64,000 nt of DNA from Cyanophora paradoxa (GCA_004431415.1 QPMI01000143.1:179045-243044); one strand, 5' to 3'; shown: positions 44,768-54,301, numbered from the stretch's first letter. Program-made: numbers and translations. The notes: generated from the sequence alone by a model not told the origin.

Positions 44768-47700
44768 ATGGACAGGAACAATCTGAGAGCTGAAATTCGG
44801 AGCCTTGCGCAGGAGCTACACACACTTAGATACATTAATGGAACATATTTGAATACACTGATGCGACTAGCAGACCCACAGAGGGGAACCCACACACAAA
44901 ATCTTCGAGCTAATCTATCAACATTGCTTAGACTTAGACAGACGAACCGGCCGCAGCGCCCTTTGTACCAGTCATGGATAACAAGTCATTTTGAGAACGA
45001 ACGCAATGCTCGAATTGAAGCCACGCGAGAGTTTGATGAAATTGTAGAGTATGGGATCTCGAATTTATTTCGCGAGACAGGTCGAGGTGATACTGTGTTA
45101 AATTATACTCACTATGCATATCCGGGGATGTTATTTACCAAGGATATTTTGGATATTGATCCGACTCCAATACCTGAGCGGGTTAAAGAGATCACGATTG
45201 AGTTTCTGAGAGAGCTGCGAATTCCAGAGAAAATAGGATCCAGCGTTCTAATTCGGTTTCATTTCGATAACTTTAGCATGTATCGCACTCAACTAGTAAC
45301 AATCGAAGAGGGCACAATGCAGTCGCTCTTGTCAAATCTGGCTGAAAAGATGGAACAATGGATGCTAGCGCAGCAGCCATATGAAGACAACGACCTTTGG
45401 CCAGTAGTGAAAATAGAGGTGCTCATTGCAGAGAACGCTGCAGGCGCACTTGGAAACGTACCGAAACTCCCATTCAATGGCAAAGCCCTGACCATGAATA
45501 AGATCTACTGTCCGATATCACCAGAAGACAACTGTGTGCTTGAGTGTTTTGAATATGTGAAGCTAAACCCTGGAAGAAAAAGCCTTGATCGAATTTACAA
45601 GCAACTTCAGAGACTGGACTACGGAGGGATTAGAACACAGCTAGGACTGCGGCGAGGAATGATATCAGTTGATTTGCCAACGATTAAAAAGCTGAGCGCT
45701 TTTTACAGAATAGACACGAGTGTTTTTGAGTTTTCGCAAGGAAAATTTAAGCCGCTTTTTGCAACCGATCTAGGATTTGAAAAGCGTGCTCACCTTTGTA
45801 TTGTCGAGGCGCACTGCTACCTGATTAAGGATAAAAGAACAACTGAAATGGAGAAGTGCAGTGCCTGCGGGAAAATGCAGTTCGAACTGGAAAGACACAA
45901 GCTAACCTGTCAGTTTTGTGCTAGATGTCGTTGCGCCTACAATCCAATTGAAGATCACACAAACAAATGCGTTGTCGCCATCAGAAACAAAGGTGTTATT
46001 GGAAGAAAGATTACCCCTTGCGAAAAGGAGAGTGAATTTACAGCGATGGATAGCGTGATAGGGGCTGACTTTGAAACATTTCCTTGTGATGGCAAGACCC
46101 ACGTTCCATATGCTGTTGACACAGACATAATTTCCAAGGGCGAAATTGTAGGAACCAAGATGTTTTACGGTCCTGAAACATTAAATAAATTCATGCTATG
46201 GCTGGATGGTTGGACAGAGAAGACCACAGTAGTATTTTACAACGGTGCGGGGTTTGATCTGATATTCATATACCGATGGCTGATTGAGAATAGGCCAGAC
46301 AGCCAGGTGAACGTCATGCGTTCCTCGGGAAAGATTAAGAGCATGAAATGGAAGACGACAGCAGGAGGAGAGTTGACGAGTTTTGACCCATGCCTACATA
46401 TTCAAGGTTCACTAAAACAGGCTGGAAAGGACTACGGCTGCACGACGATCAAAGGAGACTTTGACCATCGCAAGATCAAGACGTGGGCAGACGTTGAGAC
46501 ACACAAGGAGGAATGGGGAGAATATCTAAGAGCCGATGTGCGATCAATGACGGAGTTATACATGAAATATTCGAGTACGAGCTTTGAGCTATTTGGAATA
46601 AATGTGAATTCCAAACAAACACTTACAGCCTCATCAATGGCGTTTCAGATTTACCGGCAGCTGATGAAGACAGAGCTGCAACTTCCAAAATACAGCGAAG
46701 ATCAGATTTTTCGCAGAGCAATTTACGGAGGTCGCTGTTTACCATTCAAACGCAAGTTTGTCTCGAAGGGTCCAGATGATTACTTGGTAGATCTGGATGT
46801 GGTCTCTCTATATCCGACCGCGATGTACTTTAACCAGTTTCCTACAGGTAAATTTAAGCTAATCAATGAACCGGAGGCTTTGGAGCGTTTTAGAAAGTTT
46901 ATGCTTAGCAGAAAAATGGAGCAACTGTTCATTGCGAGCATCAGTGCGAAAATTCCTCAAGATCTTGTGCTTTCTCCGCTCCCTCGTCACGAGTCGAATT
47001 TGGGCTGGTCGAACCTGAAACCGATCGAGCGCGAGATGTATACATCGGTTGATATCTACAGGGCGATAGCGCTTGGGGTCGAAATAACAGAGGTTCATGA
47101 GGTGTATTTATTTGAAGGAAAGGAGAGAATGTTTAAAGATTACATCGAGAAGTTATACTGTATGAAAGCACGTTCAAGGAAGGGCGCAGCTCAATACGCA
47201 ACAGCAAAGATTCAATTAAATGGTCTTTACGGAAAATTTGCCCAGAGACCTGTGATCGAAACAACAGAGCTAGTTTCTAATTACCGCCGATTTAAGGAGC
47301 TACAGCGGACATCTACGATTACAGACATCGAAATTGAGAGTGAAACACGGATGTATGTGACATATGAAGTACCTGAGAGCAAACGTGATGCTTGTGTGTC
47401 GAAGCCATGTTTTATTGGAGCATTTATTCTGTCCTACAGTCGCGAGATAATGGACAGGTTCCTAGTAAAAATGAACTCTTATAAAGATATCGAAGCCATG
47501 CCGTTTTACACAGACACAGACTCGCTTGTGGTGCACAGAAAATTTGCAGAGCTGGTGACTGATTGCATGAAGCGGCCTTACTCTGTGGAGGGGATGTCAG
47601 AAGAGGAGGCAAACAGGGCGATATGCGAGAACGAGCTGGGAAAACTAGATTACGATATCCAGGGGCACATCGTGGAGGCGTATTTCGTTGGACCCAAGGT

Positions 47701-48094
47701 GTACTGTTGTCGGTACGTGAAAGCGAACGGTGAATCGGACGTGCATGTGCGTGCCAAAGGAATACCAAAAAGCTGGATCGAGGAGAACTGGCTTTCGAGT
47801 GATCCGGAGATGAGGAAGGGGCACCTCGAGTCTCGGGTTGCTTTGGAAGCGTTCAAGCAAATGCTTGAGAGCCGGTATCAGCCGGAGTGCAAAATAGAGT
47901 CTAAACTATCTCGTGTCTTCAAACCGAATGGAAAGCAACGCGAGGAGGGGATAGGTTTTAGTTCAATCATTCAGATTCCATTCAGCAGAGTATTAAATAA
48001 GACGGAATACACAAAGCGAAAGATAATTTCGGATGACTATTACAGCACAGTTCCTCATGAGTACATCAGCCAAAATTCAGGAGGTATACTATGA
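44768..48094 (+). CDS. Protein-primed family B DNA polymerase of Polinton/PLV type
   Basis: This is an intact 1108-residue frame and copies the element's genome. The 3'-5' exonuclease motifs are DFETF (D434), YNGAGFD (D497) and YLRAD (D590). The polymerase motifs are DVVSLYPTA (motif A, D677), KIQLNGLYGKFAQ (motif B, K814) and YTDTDS (motif C, D916/D918). The VYCCRYVK and VRAKGIP stretches follow. The subdivided layout and GLYGKF wording fit protein-primed enzymes. The N-terminal 400 residues lack the exonuclease; they contain a cysteine cluster (CSACGKM at about residue 364 to CRCAYNP and H-x3-C) that looks like a zinc finger, and a long region of unknown role that may include the terminal-protein function. 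It is the first gene of the element and overlaps the integrase by 38 bp. Confidence 0.95.
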   Translation: MDRNNLRAEIRSLAQELHTLRYINGTYLNTLMRLADPQRGTHTQNLRANLSTLLRLRQTNRPQRPLYQSWITSHFENERNARIEATREFDEIVEYGISNLFRETGRGDTVLNYTHYAYPGMLFTKDILDIDPTPIPERVKEITIEFLRELRIPEKIGSSVLIRFHFDNFSMYRTQLVTIEEGTMQSLLSNLAEKMEQWMLAQQPYEDNDLWPVVKIEVLIAENAAGALGNVPKLPFNGKALTMNKIYCPISPEDNCVLECFEYVKLNPGRKSLDRIYKQLQRLDYGGIRTQLGLRRGMISVDLPTIKKLSAFYRIDTSVFEFSQGKFKPLFATDLGFEKRAHLCIVEAHCYLIKDKRTTEMEKCSACGKMQFELERHKLTCQFCARCRCAYNPIEDHTNKCVVAIRNKGVIGRKITPCEKESEFTAMDSVIGADFETFPCDGKTHVPYAVDTDIISKGEIVGTKMFYGPETLNKFMLWLDGWTEKTTVVFYNGAGFDLIFIYRWLIENRPDSQVNVMRSSGKIKSMKWKTTAGGELTSFDPCLHIQGSLKQAGKDYGCTTIKGDFDHRKIKTWADVETHKEEWGEYLRADVRSMTELYMKYSSTSFELFGINVNSKQTLTASSMAFQIYRQLMKTELQLPKYSEDQIFRRAIYGGRCLPFKRKFVSKGPDDYLVDLDVVSLYPTAMYFNQFPTGKFKLINEPEALERFRKFMLSRKMEQLFIASISAKIPQDLVLSPLPRHESNLGWSNLKPIEREMYTSVDIYRAIALGVEITEVHEVYLFEGKERMFKDYIEKLYCMKARSRKGAAQYATAKIQLNGLYGKFAQRPVIETTELVSNYRRFKELQRTSTITDIEIESETRMYVTYEVPESKRDACVSKPCFIGAFILSYSREIMDRFLVKMNSYKDIEAMPFYTDTDSLVVHRKFAELVTDCMKRPYSVEGMSEEEANRAICENELGKLDYDIQGHIVEAYFVGPKVYCCRYVKANGESDVHVRAKGIPKSWIEENWLSSDPEMRKGHLESRVALEAFKQMLESRYQPECKIESKLSRVFKPNGKQREEGIGFSSIIQIPFSRVLNKTEYTKRKIISDDYYSTVPHEYISQNSGGIL

Positions 48095-49193
48095 TCCAGA
48101 AACAGGGCTTCAGTCGGCCACACGTATTGCAAAGAAGTTGAAAATACCAGTTTCCAGGGTTAGAGAAGTGCTGGAGAAATTATCGACAGCGCAAAGATTT
48201 GCGAGGCCGCAGAAAGAGAAACCATTCACAAGTATAACATACGACAAAGCAGAGAAATACTACGAAGTGGATCTAATCGACGTGACTCCATACGCCAAAA
48301 CAAACCGCGGCATTCACTTTATAATGAACGCAGTGGATGTAGTGACTCGGAAAGCCTACAGCATTCCAATGAAGAACAAGAGCGAAAGTACACTCCTTTC
48401 AACACTACGGAAACTCATAGATAGTTTTCCAGCCAAGCCGGATATTATTCAGACAGATCAGGAGTTTAAAGCTTCAGCTAGTAGTTTGTTAGAAGCTGAG
48501 GGAATTAAGCACAATGCTGTGGAAGCGCATCGACCACAAGCAAACGGCAAAATAGAAAGATTTAATGGAACTTTGAAGCGAATTATTGCACGGTATATGG
48601 AGGCATATGACACGGATAGGTACATCGACAAGCTGCCCGCATTTGTGCGTAATTATAATTCGTCAGAGCATAGGTCAATTGGTACATCGCCAAACGCTGC
48701 AGCAGAGAATCCGAAGGAAACTATTGCACGCAACGACTACCAGAGAGAAGTGTACGAGCAGCAACACTACCTGAAGGAGGACGAATTTAAAGTAGGCGAT
48801 CGCGTGCGGGTGCAGCTAGAGAAAAAACGTTTCGACAAATCTTCAAAGCCGACGTATTCAAAAGAAATCTATACGATTATGGAGATAGGTGGCTTTGGAC
48901 CGCTGCTCAAATTTACGCTTTCGGGCTACAACAAAGCGGTGAACTACCAGCAACTTTTAAAGGTCCCAGTAGATTCAGAGGAACGTCGTGCGGGAAATGC
49001 AGCACAGCGGGCGCAGCAGCGCAGAAAGAGGGAGCTAAATCTGATGCGAGAGAACTTAGATCGAGTGGACATAGAAAAAAATAAGAGGCTGCTTCGCCTT
49101 CAAAAGCAACTTGCGACAGCTGGAACTGACAAGTTAAATCCTGGTGGAATATTAGAAAGAACAAAGACCAGAAGGTACGTCAAAGAGCTATAA
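48057..49193 (+). CDS. Retrovirus-like (rve) integrase
   Basis: 378 residues if started at 48057; an ATG at 48033 in the same frame would add eight. A helix-turn-helix-like N-terminus (SATRIAKKLKIPVSRVREVL) precedes the RNase-H-fold core. The catalytic acidic residues are in YYEVDLIDV (D72), IQTDQEF (D134) and NGKIERFNGTL (E167), with a slightly short D-to-E gap of 32 residues. After the core, VGDRVRVQLEKKRF..YTIMEIGGFGPLLKF forms an SH3/chromo-like end. This family inserts Polinton and virophage genomes into host chromosomes, giving a direct explanation for the element's presence here. The start is chosen because MSTSAKIQEVYYD opens the conserved region. Confidence 0.93.
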   Translation: MSTSAKIQEVYYDPETGLQSATRIAKKLKIPVSRVREVLEKLSTAQRFARPQKEKPFTSITYDKAEKYYEVDLIDVTPYAKTNRGIHFIMNAVDVVTRKAYSIPMKNKSESTLLSTLRKLIDSFPAKPDIIQTDQEFKASASSLLEAEGIKHNAVEAHRPQANGKIERFNGTLKRIIARYMEAYDTDRYIDKLPAFVRNYNSSEHRSIGTSPNAAAENPKETIARNDYQREVYEQQHYLKEDEFKVGDRVRVQLEKKRFDKSSKPTYSKEIYTIMEIGGFGPLLKFTLSGYNKAVNYQQLLKVPVDSEERRAGNAAQRAQQRRKRELNLMRENLDRVDIEKNKRLLRLQKQLATAGTDKLNPGGILERTKTRRYVKEL

Positions 49194-49455
49194 CAACACA
49201 TTGTTGGAGAGACTCTAGCAGGGCTAACTTTTCGTAAATTCGACTGCGATAGCGACGATTTGCCTCTAGATGATTCTCGCTGTTGTTCTGCTGGTACCTC
49301 GAGCTGGCTTCAATATGACGTTGACGATAATCAGGATCTTCATTGTAACGACGGCGATGGTATTCTGCACGCTTTGCTTTCCTTGCAGCAGCGATTTCAG
49401 GGGTTACAACAATTGGTTTGCGACCACGCTGTTTAGTTGATGATTCAACATCCAT
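49180..49455 (-). CDS. Small basic DNA-binding protein
   Basis: A 91-residue frame. The N-terminus has an AT-hook-like KQRGRKPIVV, followed by a very basic helix (RKAKRAEYHRRRYNEDPDYR) and a heptad-like tail (YEKLALLESL). This resembles small bZIP-like or AT-hook proteins seen in large DNA viruses of protists. It is the only minus-strand gene in the left block; its 3' end overlaps the integrase end by 14 bp. A transcription or packaging factor is an inference. Confidence 0.6.
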   Translation of the reverse strand: MDVESSTKQRGRKPIVVTPEIAAARKAKRAEYHRRRYNEDPDYRQRHIEASSRYQQNNSENHLEANRRYRSRIYEKLALLESLQQCVVIAL

Positions 49456-49564
49456 TTCTTTGGTTTTCTCGTCACAAACAATGTGCGAAATCTTTTTATG
49501 GCATAAATCGCAGGTTTGTGTTGCGTTAAAAATCGAACATAAAATCCGAGATATAATTCAAAGA

Positions 49565-49819
49565 ATGGTCGCAGGAACAATTCGATTTGGGAAGTACCGC
49601 GGTGAAACTCATTTGAAGGTTGTTTTAACCGATCCGAAATATGCCGAATGGCTTATGTCTTGGGAACATCTCCGTGAATACGATAAAAGGGAATTGCAGC
49701 GCGCTTTTGAGATATGTCAATTAGAAGAACCAGCGGTAGTTCAGGAAAGGATTGATCGAGCAAAACAGCAAAGAAGACCTACTGTGGAGGATCTAACAGA
49801 TTTGCCTGATTTCGATTAG
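49565..49819 (+). CDS. Small protein with exonuclease X C-terminal-like motif
   Basis: The start at 49565 (MVAGTIRFGKYRGETH) is preferred to the earlier ATG at 49418, because the conserved part begins here and a TATAATT word lies just upstream (about 49550). FGKYRGETHLKVVLTDPKYAEWL resembles the FGK-kGk..dp-YleWl motif found at the ends of ExoX-like nucleases and in small DUF3820-type proteins. The tail is acidic (LTDLPDFD). Role unknown. Confidence 0.55.
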   Translation: MVAGTIRFGKYRGETHLKVVLTDPKYAEWLMSWEHLREYDKRELQRAFEICQLEEPAVVQERIDRAKQQRRPTVEDLTDLPDFD

Positions 49820-49878
49820 GCAATGCGTTTGCAAGTCTTAAAGAAATATCAATCCGTTATTGTAAAAAGTGAAAGACA

Positions 49879-50505
49879 ATGGGAGGACACAACTATTTCG
49901 GCACACTTGCTCCAAGAGGTCTCTTTAGCACTTCAGATTATAGGGAGGCCACAGAGTCTAGTGATGAGGAAGTTTGTGAGGTGCGCAGACGTGTTCGCTC
50001 TATTCTTTGCAGAGATTGCAATGATGTCTGTGAAAATGAAGCAATGTGGAATCGAAATAACAACAAGTGTCACGAATGTTTTGAAAAGCAGTTTGACAAG
50101 ATTATAACCTCATATGCAGGGGAAACGAGAGAGAAGCAGGAATACGGATGCTTTGATAAGATTTCAATTGTCCGAGAAGCACGTTTGAAGTGTGCGAAGT
50201 GCAATGAATTTACGAGTTGGATACCTCAGCAAGAGCTGATGCAATACAGTGAAAAAGTAGTTTGGAACTGTAACCAGTGCAATCCATCTACGCCGTGGCT
50301 GAAGTTCAGATTTATCGTGTGGTATTGGGTGCCAAATCTAAAGAAAATCATGAAAAATGGAAGGCATGTCTGGGTATTAGCGAAAATGGATGAAATGAAA
50401 CACAAATGTGGATGTTCCAAGTGTGTGGATGCAAATACTGTTGATCGATGTGTCACAGACGAATCCTTCTCCCACCCATCGCATTCTTCAGTTGCGACCC
50501 AGTAG
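49879..50505 (+). CDS. Zinc-finger protein of unknown function
   Basis: A 208-residue frame with many paired cysteines: LCRDCNDVC, KCHECF, LKCAKCNEF, WNCNQCN, KCGCSKCVD. The spacing suggests two zinc ribbons and a short third cluster. The middle has an aromatic stretch (FIVWYWVPNLKKIM). Its last 53 bp overlap the end of the convergent minus-strand gene. I do not recognise it. Confidence 0.6.
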   Translation: MGGHNYFGTLAPRGLFSTSDYREATESSDEEVCEVRRRVRSILCRDCNDVCENEAMWNRNNNKCHECFEKQFDKIITSYAGETREKQEYGCFDKISIVREARLKCAKCNEFTSWIPQQELMQYSEKVVWNCNQCNPSTPWLKFRFIVWYWVPNLKKIMKNGRHVWVLAKMDEMKHKCGCSKCVDANTVDRCVTDESFSHPSHSSVATQ

Positions 50506-51082
50506 CATTTGGTTCGAAAACATTTGGAGAAGCAGTTTTAACCTCGGCAGAGTCAAGCGATTGCTCGGCTTTAGCTTTTTCGTTTTTCAAATAGCGTAAA
50601 TCTGGTACGTCCATAGGTCTGTGCTTAAACATCTCGCTTCGCAACATCTCGCGGATCTTAGCTCTTTCTTGCTTGTCTTTTACATACGATTCGATATTAG
50701 CTGATCGAGCCTCGAGATCTCGCAATTTAGCTGTTAGTTCCTCGATCTGACTCTTTGATACTGTTGCTGTCTTGATTTTTGGCCCTGAATAACGTGGTTC
50801 AGACGCCATTGCTTGGATAATTCTAGCAGCATCATCATCAATATCGGACTGCATTTCAGTAACAGTTTTAGCCTGGCTTTGTCGATCGTCAATCGCACTT
50901 GCGTTAGCTGCTGCCGACGCAATTGTTTTCGCTACGGGTGCGTTTAGTTTGGGGTTGCTTGCAAGCTCCCCGCTAGGATCAGCAACAGCTGCGCCTTCAG
51001 TCGACCCACTTTCAACTAGTGGTTCAACAACATTGACCTTGCGTCTTTCACGATATCCCTTCTTAGGAATCCCTTTTGCCAT
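50453..51082 (-). CDS. Basic coiled-coil protein of unknown function
   Basis: 209 residues. The N-terminus is basic (MAKGIPKKGYRERRK), then Ala/Ser-rich, then a coiled coil (SKSQIEELTAKLRDLEARSA). A middle stretch RAKIREMLRSEMFKHRPMDV follows, and the end is strongly basic (MGGRRIRL). Upstream of the ATG is TTAATAAAATAAG, like other promoters of the element. It lies 9 bp downstream of the packaging ATPase in the same direction, so a virion-assembly or DNA-condensing role is plausible. Confidence 0.55.
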   Translation of the reverse strand: MAKGIPKKGYRERRKVNVVEPLVESGSTEGAAVADPSGELASNPKLNAPVAKTIASAAANASAIDDRQSQAKTVTEMQSDIDDDAARIIQAMASEPRYSGPKIKTATVSKSQIEELTAKLRDLEARSANIESYVKDKQERAKIREMLRSEMFKHRPMDVPDLRYLKNEKAKAEQSLDSAEVKTASPNVFEPNATGSQLKNAMGGRRIRL

Positions 51083-51091
51083 CTTATTTTA

Positions 51092-51898
51092 TTAAGATAA
51101 TATTTTAAAACGCCTTTTTTTAGAGATAACAGGCAATTCTTTTTTAGACTCTTCTTCATTCTTAAGCCCGAAGGGCAAGGAGCCCTCCTTGGGCGACGCC
51201 CACTTTGTAAAACGAAAACTCTTATCTTCAACAGCTTTGTCGACGTACCAGGCCGTATCATACTTGGTCCCATCCAAAACTAAGCACTGATAATTGTGCG
51301 CCCAAGTCTCGAACAAGGCGATGAACTTATCCTTTGGTAGGTGTGAAAAGTCTCGATAAATTGCCTCCAGTTCAGTATGATTAGAGTAACTGAAGAAAAA
51401 ACAATAGTCAGAGTTCGATCTTATAGACTGACTCAAAGCAGTCAATTTTTGCGTCATTAGAATGGTACTGATATTAAAATGACGACCTTGTGTAAAAAGG
51501 CGATTTACAGCCTTGCTATTTCGCAGATCAACAGTTTCAGACGCAGCAACGAGATCATCCAAGACTAGCAATATCTGCGGCGCCGAAGGCAAGGAGCCTT
51601 CTTTGTCTCCGCCTTTCTTTTTGTTTTCAATCAAATTTCGCTGTGAATCAATGATTTCTGCAACAATAGATGGCTGAAAATCGTCGTAAAGCTCTTTAGT
51701 TATTGCAGAATACTCGCCGTTGAATTTGGTGGCGGTAAACACAACAACTCTATTGATCTTTGGATATAACAGTCTAAGTAAATGCTTTGTGCAATAGAAA
51801 GACTTGCCGCTATTGGACTTCGATATAAATAGGGCTTTGAATGGTACCCTCATATCGCTAGGCTGGAACTGTGCGAGCTCGTCTGACCCATCCATCAA
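51092..51898 (-). CDS. Genome-packaging ATPase (FtsK/HerA-like, A32 type)
   Basis: 268 residues. Walker A is FISKSNSGKS (about residues 24-33); Walker B is ILLVLDDL (about 110-117); a sensor-like stretch is STILMTQKL. The order and size match packaging ATPases of Polintons, virophages and NCLDVs, which pump DNA into the capsid. Two KEGSLP insertions, at about residues 100 and 238, are encoded by near-identical hairpin-forming DNA (51580-51613 and 51167-51200) and look like in-frame additions outside the core motifs. It is transcribed with the capsid genes. Confidence 0.9.
   Translation of the reverse strand: MMDGSDELAQFQPSDMRVPFKALFISKSNSGKSFYCTKHLLRLLYPKINRVVVFTATKFNGEYSAITKELYDDFQPSIVAEIIDSQRNLIENKKKGGDKEGSLPSAPQILLVLDDLVAASETVDLRNSKAVNRLFTQGRHFNISTILMTQKLTALSQSIRSNSDYCFFFSYSNHTELEAIYRDFSHLPKDKFIALFETWAHNYQCLVLDGTKYDTAWYVDKAVEDKSFRFTKWASPKEGSLPFGLKNEEESKKELPVISKKRRFKILS
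51167..51200. repeat. Hairpin mini-insert in ATPase gene, copy a
   Basis: On the plus strand, CCGAAGGGCAAGGAGCCCTC can fold through AAGGAG/CTCCTT complementarity. The word is shared with 51580-51613 and is translated in the same frame (KEGSLP). Confidence 0.6.
51580..51613. repeat. Hairpin mini-insert in ATPase gene, copy b
   Basis: GCCGAAGGCAAGGAGCCTTC forms a stem (GAAGGC/GCCTTC). It shares the core GCAAGGAGCC with copy a and codes for the same KEGSLP. Confidence 0.6.
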
Positions 51899-51915
51899 AA
51901 AGATAGTCGGTGAAA

Positions 51916-53304
51916 TTAGAGGTTCACCTTACGAAGACCCGCAGCATCAACAATTAGTACAGTGTGAAGGAGAGCTCGAACCTGGACGTAAATCTTGTTG
52001 TTAGCATCGTAAGCAGCAGGGTTCATGATATTCAGGAAGCAGCTGCTGGAGTTCGTCAGATCTACGAAACCAGTTTGAGCAGCATTTCGAATCGATTTGT
52101 CTCCACTAATGCAAAATGGCAAACCCGTCAGCACGTATCTATTCAAAGGAGCGTCGAGATTGGAGCACTTGAAGACATCAGCGATGAGTTCGGCACCTTG
52201 CAGGAGAGGAACGGGCTCGTTTGAATAAAGCCGCTGGCCATTTAATTCGCAGGAAATAGTGATATCGCGAGCATTAGCCTCGGTTTTGAGGACACTGTGT
52301 TTTCCATCAGTTTGGTTCATGTTTGGCTGTTTGCGAATGCTAACGAACAGGCCGTAGCAGAGTCCACTGATTTGAGACAGATTAATCCGGGTGGGCGCAC
52401 CAGCACCAGCATAAGTAATTGAATCAGCATCAACCCAGCCGACATCGGTAGCGGGAATTGCGATTCCAGACGTTTTGACTTTCTCAATCACCTGGGCAAA
52501 AGTGGCCTCATCAACGTTGATACAATGAGCAATAATCTTTGGATTAGAAAGCTCTGGATTGGCAGGGGTGACACTGAGAACATTGGGAGTTATATTCTGG
52601 CCGATGTTTGCAGGGGAAGCAGCGGCAGCTCCAACACTACCAAGGCCATCTTCTTTAGTGGCATCACCGCCGATGGCATATTCCGTTACAAACCTACCAC
52701 CATAGCTGGTTTCAACAAAGCCCTGGGCACGATCACGGAACCAGACCTCGACAGACAGCTCGCCAGAAAGAGCACCAATTGGGAGCACAGAACCCTCCCA
52801 GGGACAGGGGATTTTTACACTGAAAATACCTCCAGCACGATTCGTCCCCTGAGGTGGTGTTCCATGAAGCCAGCCACCTGACCGGTATTTCTTTTTGAGC
52901 TGAGCATCATCATTGTAAATCAGTGCGCTGTGAACAAGCCAGTCCTCGGGGACAATGTAGCTGTAGGAAGCATATTTGATTTCAATTCGCTTGACAAGAG
53001 CACCAACCGATCGCAAATAACCAGTGCGAACCAGGTCAGTGTCACCAGTAAATGCTGTCAGCTCGGGAAGGGTAAACTGGAGTTCGAGCCCCTGAAGGAA
53101 ATTGTATCGGGGCAGGAAATAAGTAACCCTCTTTCCGAAGCAGTCTCCATAGTCATTGCTTGGGTTGACAACAACACGAACAGGCTTGGTTTGGCTCGTT
53201 AGACCCAACATAAGCTCATTGTTCATAAAGAAGTCCTTCGCTTCCTGCGGAGTTGTCAGGAGCTCTTTGAGGCCAAGACGCTGCAAATTCTGAGTAACAT
53301 CCAT
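51916..53304 (-). CDS. Double-jelly-roll major capsid protein candidate
   Basis: The start at 53304 is chosen over 53367. It directly follows TATATAATTCG and avoids overlap with the gene upstream. 462 residues. Features that fit PLV/Polinton capsid proteins are: a charged N-terminus (VTQNLQRLGLKELLTTPQEA), RVTYFLPRYNFLQGLELQFTLP, GALVKRIEIKYASYSYIVPEDW, PCPWEGSVLPIGALSGELSVEVWFR (the typical 'lPi..l' strand), a low-complexity loop (VGAAAASPANIG), and a second roll with TISCELNGQRLYSNEPVPL. Position next to the packaging ATPase and penton gene supports the call. It would form the trimeric hexons of an icosahedral shell. Confidence 0.75.
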   Translation of the reverse strand: MDVTQNLQRLGLKELLTTPQEAKDFFMNNELMLGLTSQTKPVRVVVNPSNDYGDCFGKRVTYFLPRYNFLQGLELQFTLPELTAFTGDTDLVRTGYLRSVGALVKRIEIKYASYSYIVPEDWLVHSALIYNDDAQLKKKYRSGGWLHGTPPQGTNRAGGIFSVKIPCPWEGSVLPIGALSGELSVEVWFRDRAQGFVETSYGGRFVTEYAIGGDATKEDGLGSVGAAAASPANIGQNITPNVLSVTPANPELSNPKIIAHCINVDEATFAQVIEKVKTSGIAIPATDVGWVDADSITYAGAGAPTRINLSQISGLCYGLFVSIRKQPNMNQTDGKHSVLKTEANARDITISCELNGQRLYSNEPVPLLQGAELIADVFKCSNLDAPLNRYVLTGLPFCISGDKSIRNAAQTGFVDLTNSSSCFLNIMNPAAYDANNKIYVQVRALLHTVLIVDAAGLRKVNL

Positions 53305-53315
53305 CGAATTATATA
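53305..53315 (-). promoter_or_regulatory. TATATAA promoter word of the capsid gene
   Basis: TATATAATTCG abuts the capsid ATG on the minus strand. Similar AT-rich words sit directly before other genes of the element (49550, 54302-54328, 55365, 57187-57210). Confidence 0.5.
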
Positions 53316-53345
53316 ATTGCAGTGAAAGAAAATAATTCTGGCGAC

Positions 53346-54301
53346 TCAGTTTGACGAATTGATCCAAGGATATGTCTTTGACCTTTTCTGGAGCTGAAGT
53401 TTTGCAAGTTCGTAAACAACATCACCATTGGGTTCGTCAGGACCATAACGAATTTCGAGAATAAATGACACAGGAGCTCCATTTAAATCAGCGATTCGCT
53501 GCATAAAATCGTATATCTCAATAGTCACAGAGTACAGGTCCAGCTTTGAATAAACATACTTATACAAAGGAGTTGCTTCAGTTGAATCATAGTAGGCTGT
53601 TTCGCCTGGACGGAGGGCGCTGGGAATGCTGAGCTTTGAGAAAAAGCCAGGAATTGAAGTATTGGGCATACTGACAAGGTCACCAATTTCAGGAATGCGA
53701 AGTAGCACATGATCATCGGGAGTGACATCGGGTTCATAAGCGCCTTCTATATATTGAATATCGACAGTTAAAGCCTTAGACCGAATCGGTAGAATTGATC
53801 GCAAGCCTAGCAGCTTTGCAGTTCGCTGAGCCCTAGCAACAGCCTGGTAGTTTCTGATTTCCCGCCCACCCAGGTTCGGTGCCAACATCAGAGCAATAAA
53901 GAACTCGAAGCTAGCTGTGAACCTATTGATTTAACTGCTGAATTATACGTGCACGTGATACCAGTCCCCGTCAACCTTTCGTTTATCTTTGTCACAAGCG
54001 AGGTGACGTCGTAATTTCCAGGTGGAATTGTAATGTTATTCCAGGCTCCAAAACCTGGCTGAGGTGGGTCTGGTCCCTCATTTGCAGGATCATATTTGCA
54101 CCAATATATATACGTGTCAAACACTAAATCCTCTGCTGGATCGAGTGCATCAACTGTGCTCATTGTGTTGGGGATCTCAGCAGATACCAGGCGCACGGCT
54201 TTTACATCCTGATAAACTTTAGGCAGTCTTACTTTAAATTTTGAGGTGGATGTCAGCTCATCCGCTTGGTGGCTTGCAATGCAGACGTAGTCCGTCGGCA
54301 T
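53346..54301 (-). pseudogene. Penton-like minor capsid protein gene, frameshifted
   Basis: Two frames cover one protein. The first starts at ATG 54301 (MPTDYVCIASHQADEL; preceded by GATATAAAAAAG) and gives FKVRLPKVYQDVKAVRLVSAEIPNTMSTV, typical of the N-terminal strand set of PLV/Polinton minor capsid (penton) proteins, with ITIPPGNYDVTSLVTKINERL. It runs to a stop at 53888. The second frame is open from about 53932 and continues to 53346 (LMLAPNLGGREIRNYQAV..LRIPEIGDLVSMPNT..). A single missing base around 53917-53932, in an A run before ATA, would connect them. Total length of about 318 residues would match the family and the paralogue at 54329. It may be an inactivating mutation, a sequencing error or a programmed shift. 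Confidence 0.7.

Noticed and set aside
49823-50107. 94-codon plus-strand frame overlapping the zinc-finger gene
   Set aside because: It overlaps a frame with ordered cysteine pairs and has no motif of its own.
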